24,700 nt of DNA from Sphingopyxis sp. (lineage in GTDB: Bacteria > Pseudomonadota > Alphaproteobacteria > Sphingomonadales > Sphingomonadaceae): assembly GCA_026125835.1 (NCBI GenBank), contig JAHCKJ010000007.1, positions 1 to 24,700 of the forward strand, in the 5' to 3' direction. Position 1 is the stretch's first letter; every line of letters starts with the position of its first letter. The notes below the pieces were generated by a model. The model saw only the letters and a list, made by a program, of their open reading frames with translations. It ran no database searches and was not told the DNA's origin. Shown in pieces: positions 24,691-24,700 of this stretch. A program made the translations under genes and the position numbers.

Positions 24691-24700
24691 ATCGCAGCGT

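Overview
The window is GC-rich, densely coded chromosomal DNA. It looks like an alphaproteobacterium of the Sphingomonadales, with a Sphingopyxis-like genus as my best guess. The reasons are protein style (HflK/HflC/Do protease, acetoacetyl-CoA reductase, IorB-like molybdenum hydroxylase), an alphaproteobacterial LexA box (direct repeat GTTC-N7-GTTC), and intergenic palindromes of a kind I associate with this group. No phage, plasmid, CRISPR, rRNA or tRNA signal was seen.

Layout: 1-1302 is the 3' end of an M61-type metallopeptidase. Its stop codon touches a MITE-like inverted-repeat element (about 1299-1567). Inorganic pyrophosphatase (ppa) follows and is frameshifted. On the minus strand lie metC and mscS (overlapping by ATGA), then a frameshifted 3-mercaptopyruvate sulfurtransferase (sseA), then a secreted or membrane-anchored Pro-rich protein. 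queF and a 4-hydroxybenzoyl-CoA-thioesterase-like gene are on plus. A cytochrome P450 and a HerA-like DUF853 ATPase are on minus. An orphan lipoprotein (plus) and a VOC/glyoxalase-fold gene (minus) come next; the latter has a textbook promoter with a LexA box over its -10. Then comes an envelope quality-control block on minus: hflK-hflC followed by a Do/DegP protease ending in a strong terminator. Divergent from it is mrp, a CoA-binding protein and a lipoprotein (all start/stop-overlapping). After that are a Tat-exported molybdenum hydroxylase large subunit (frameshifted) overlapping hemH, a membrane-anchored DUF1963 protein, phaB and a small ribbon-helix-helix protein.

Functionally this is mostly housekeeping: protein quality control (M61, HflKC, Do protease), Fe-S and heme biogenesis (mrp, hemH), sulfur amino-acid metabolism (metC, sseA), queuosine synthesis (queF) and PHB metabolism (phaB). 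Translational coupling by ATGA overlaps is common (metC-mscS, hflK-hflC, mrp-CoA-binding-lipoprotein, iorB-hemH).

Several genes (ppa, the mscS end, sseA, the Pro-rich protein, the P450 start, the DUF853 tail, the molybdenum hydroxylase middle) carry tight clusters of one- or two-base indels while the codons around them stay family-like. This looks more like sequencing or assembly error than gene decay. I found no clear novel multi-gene system. The best leads are regulatory or mobile: the LexA-controlled VOC gene, the MITE in a stop codon, an 11-bp-spaced TTCA repeat shared by two envelope genes, a TGACA/TGTCA operator-like palindrome and probable leaderless promoters.
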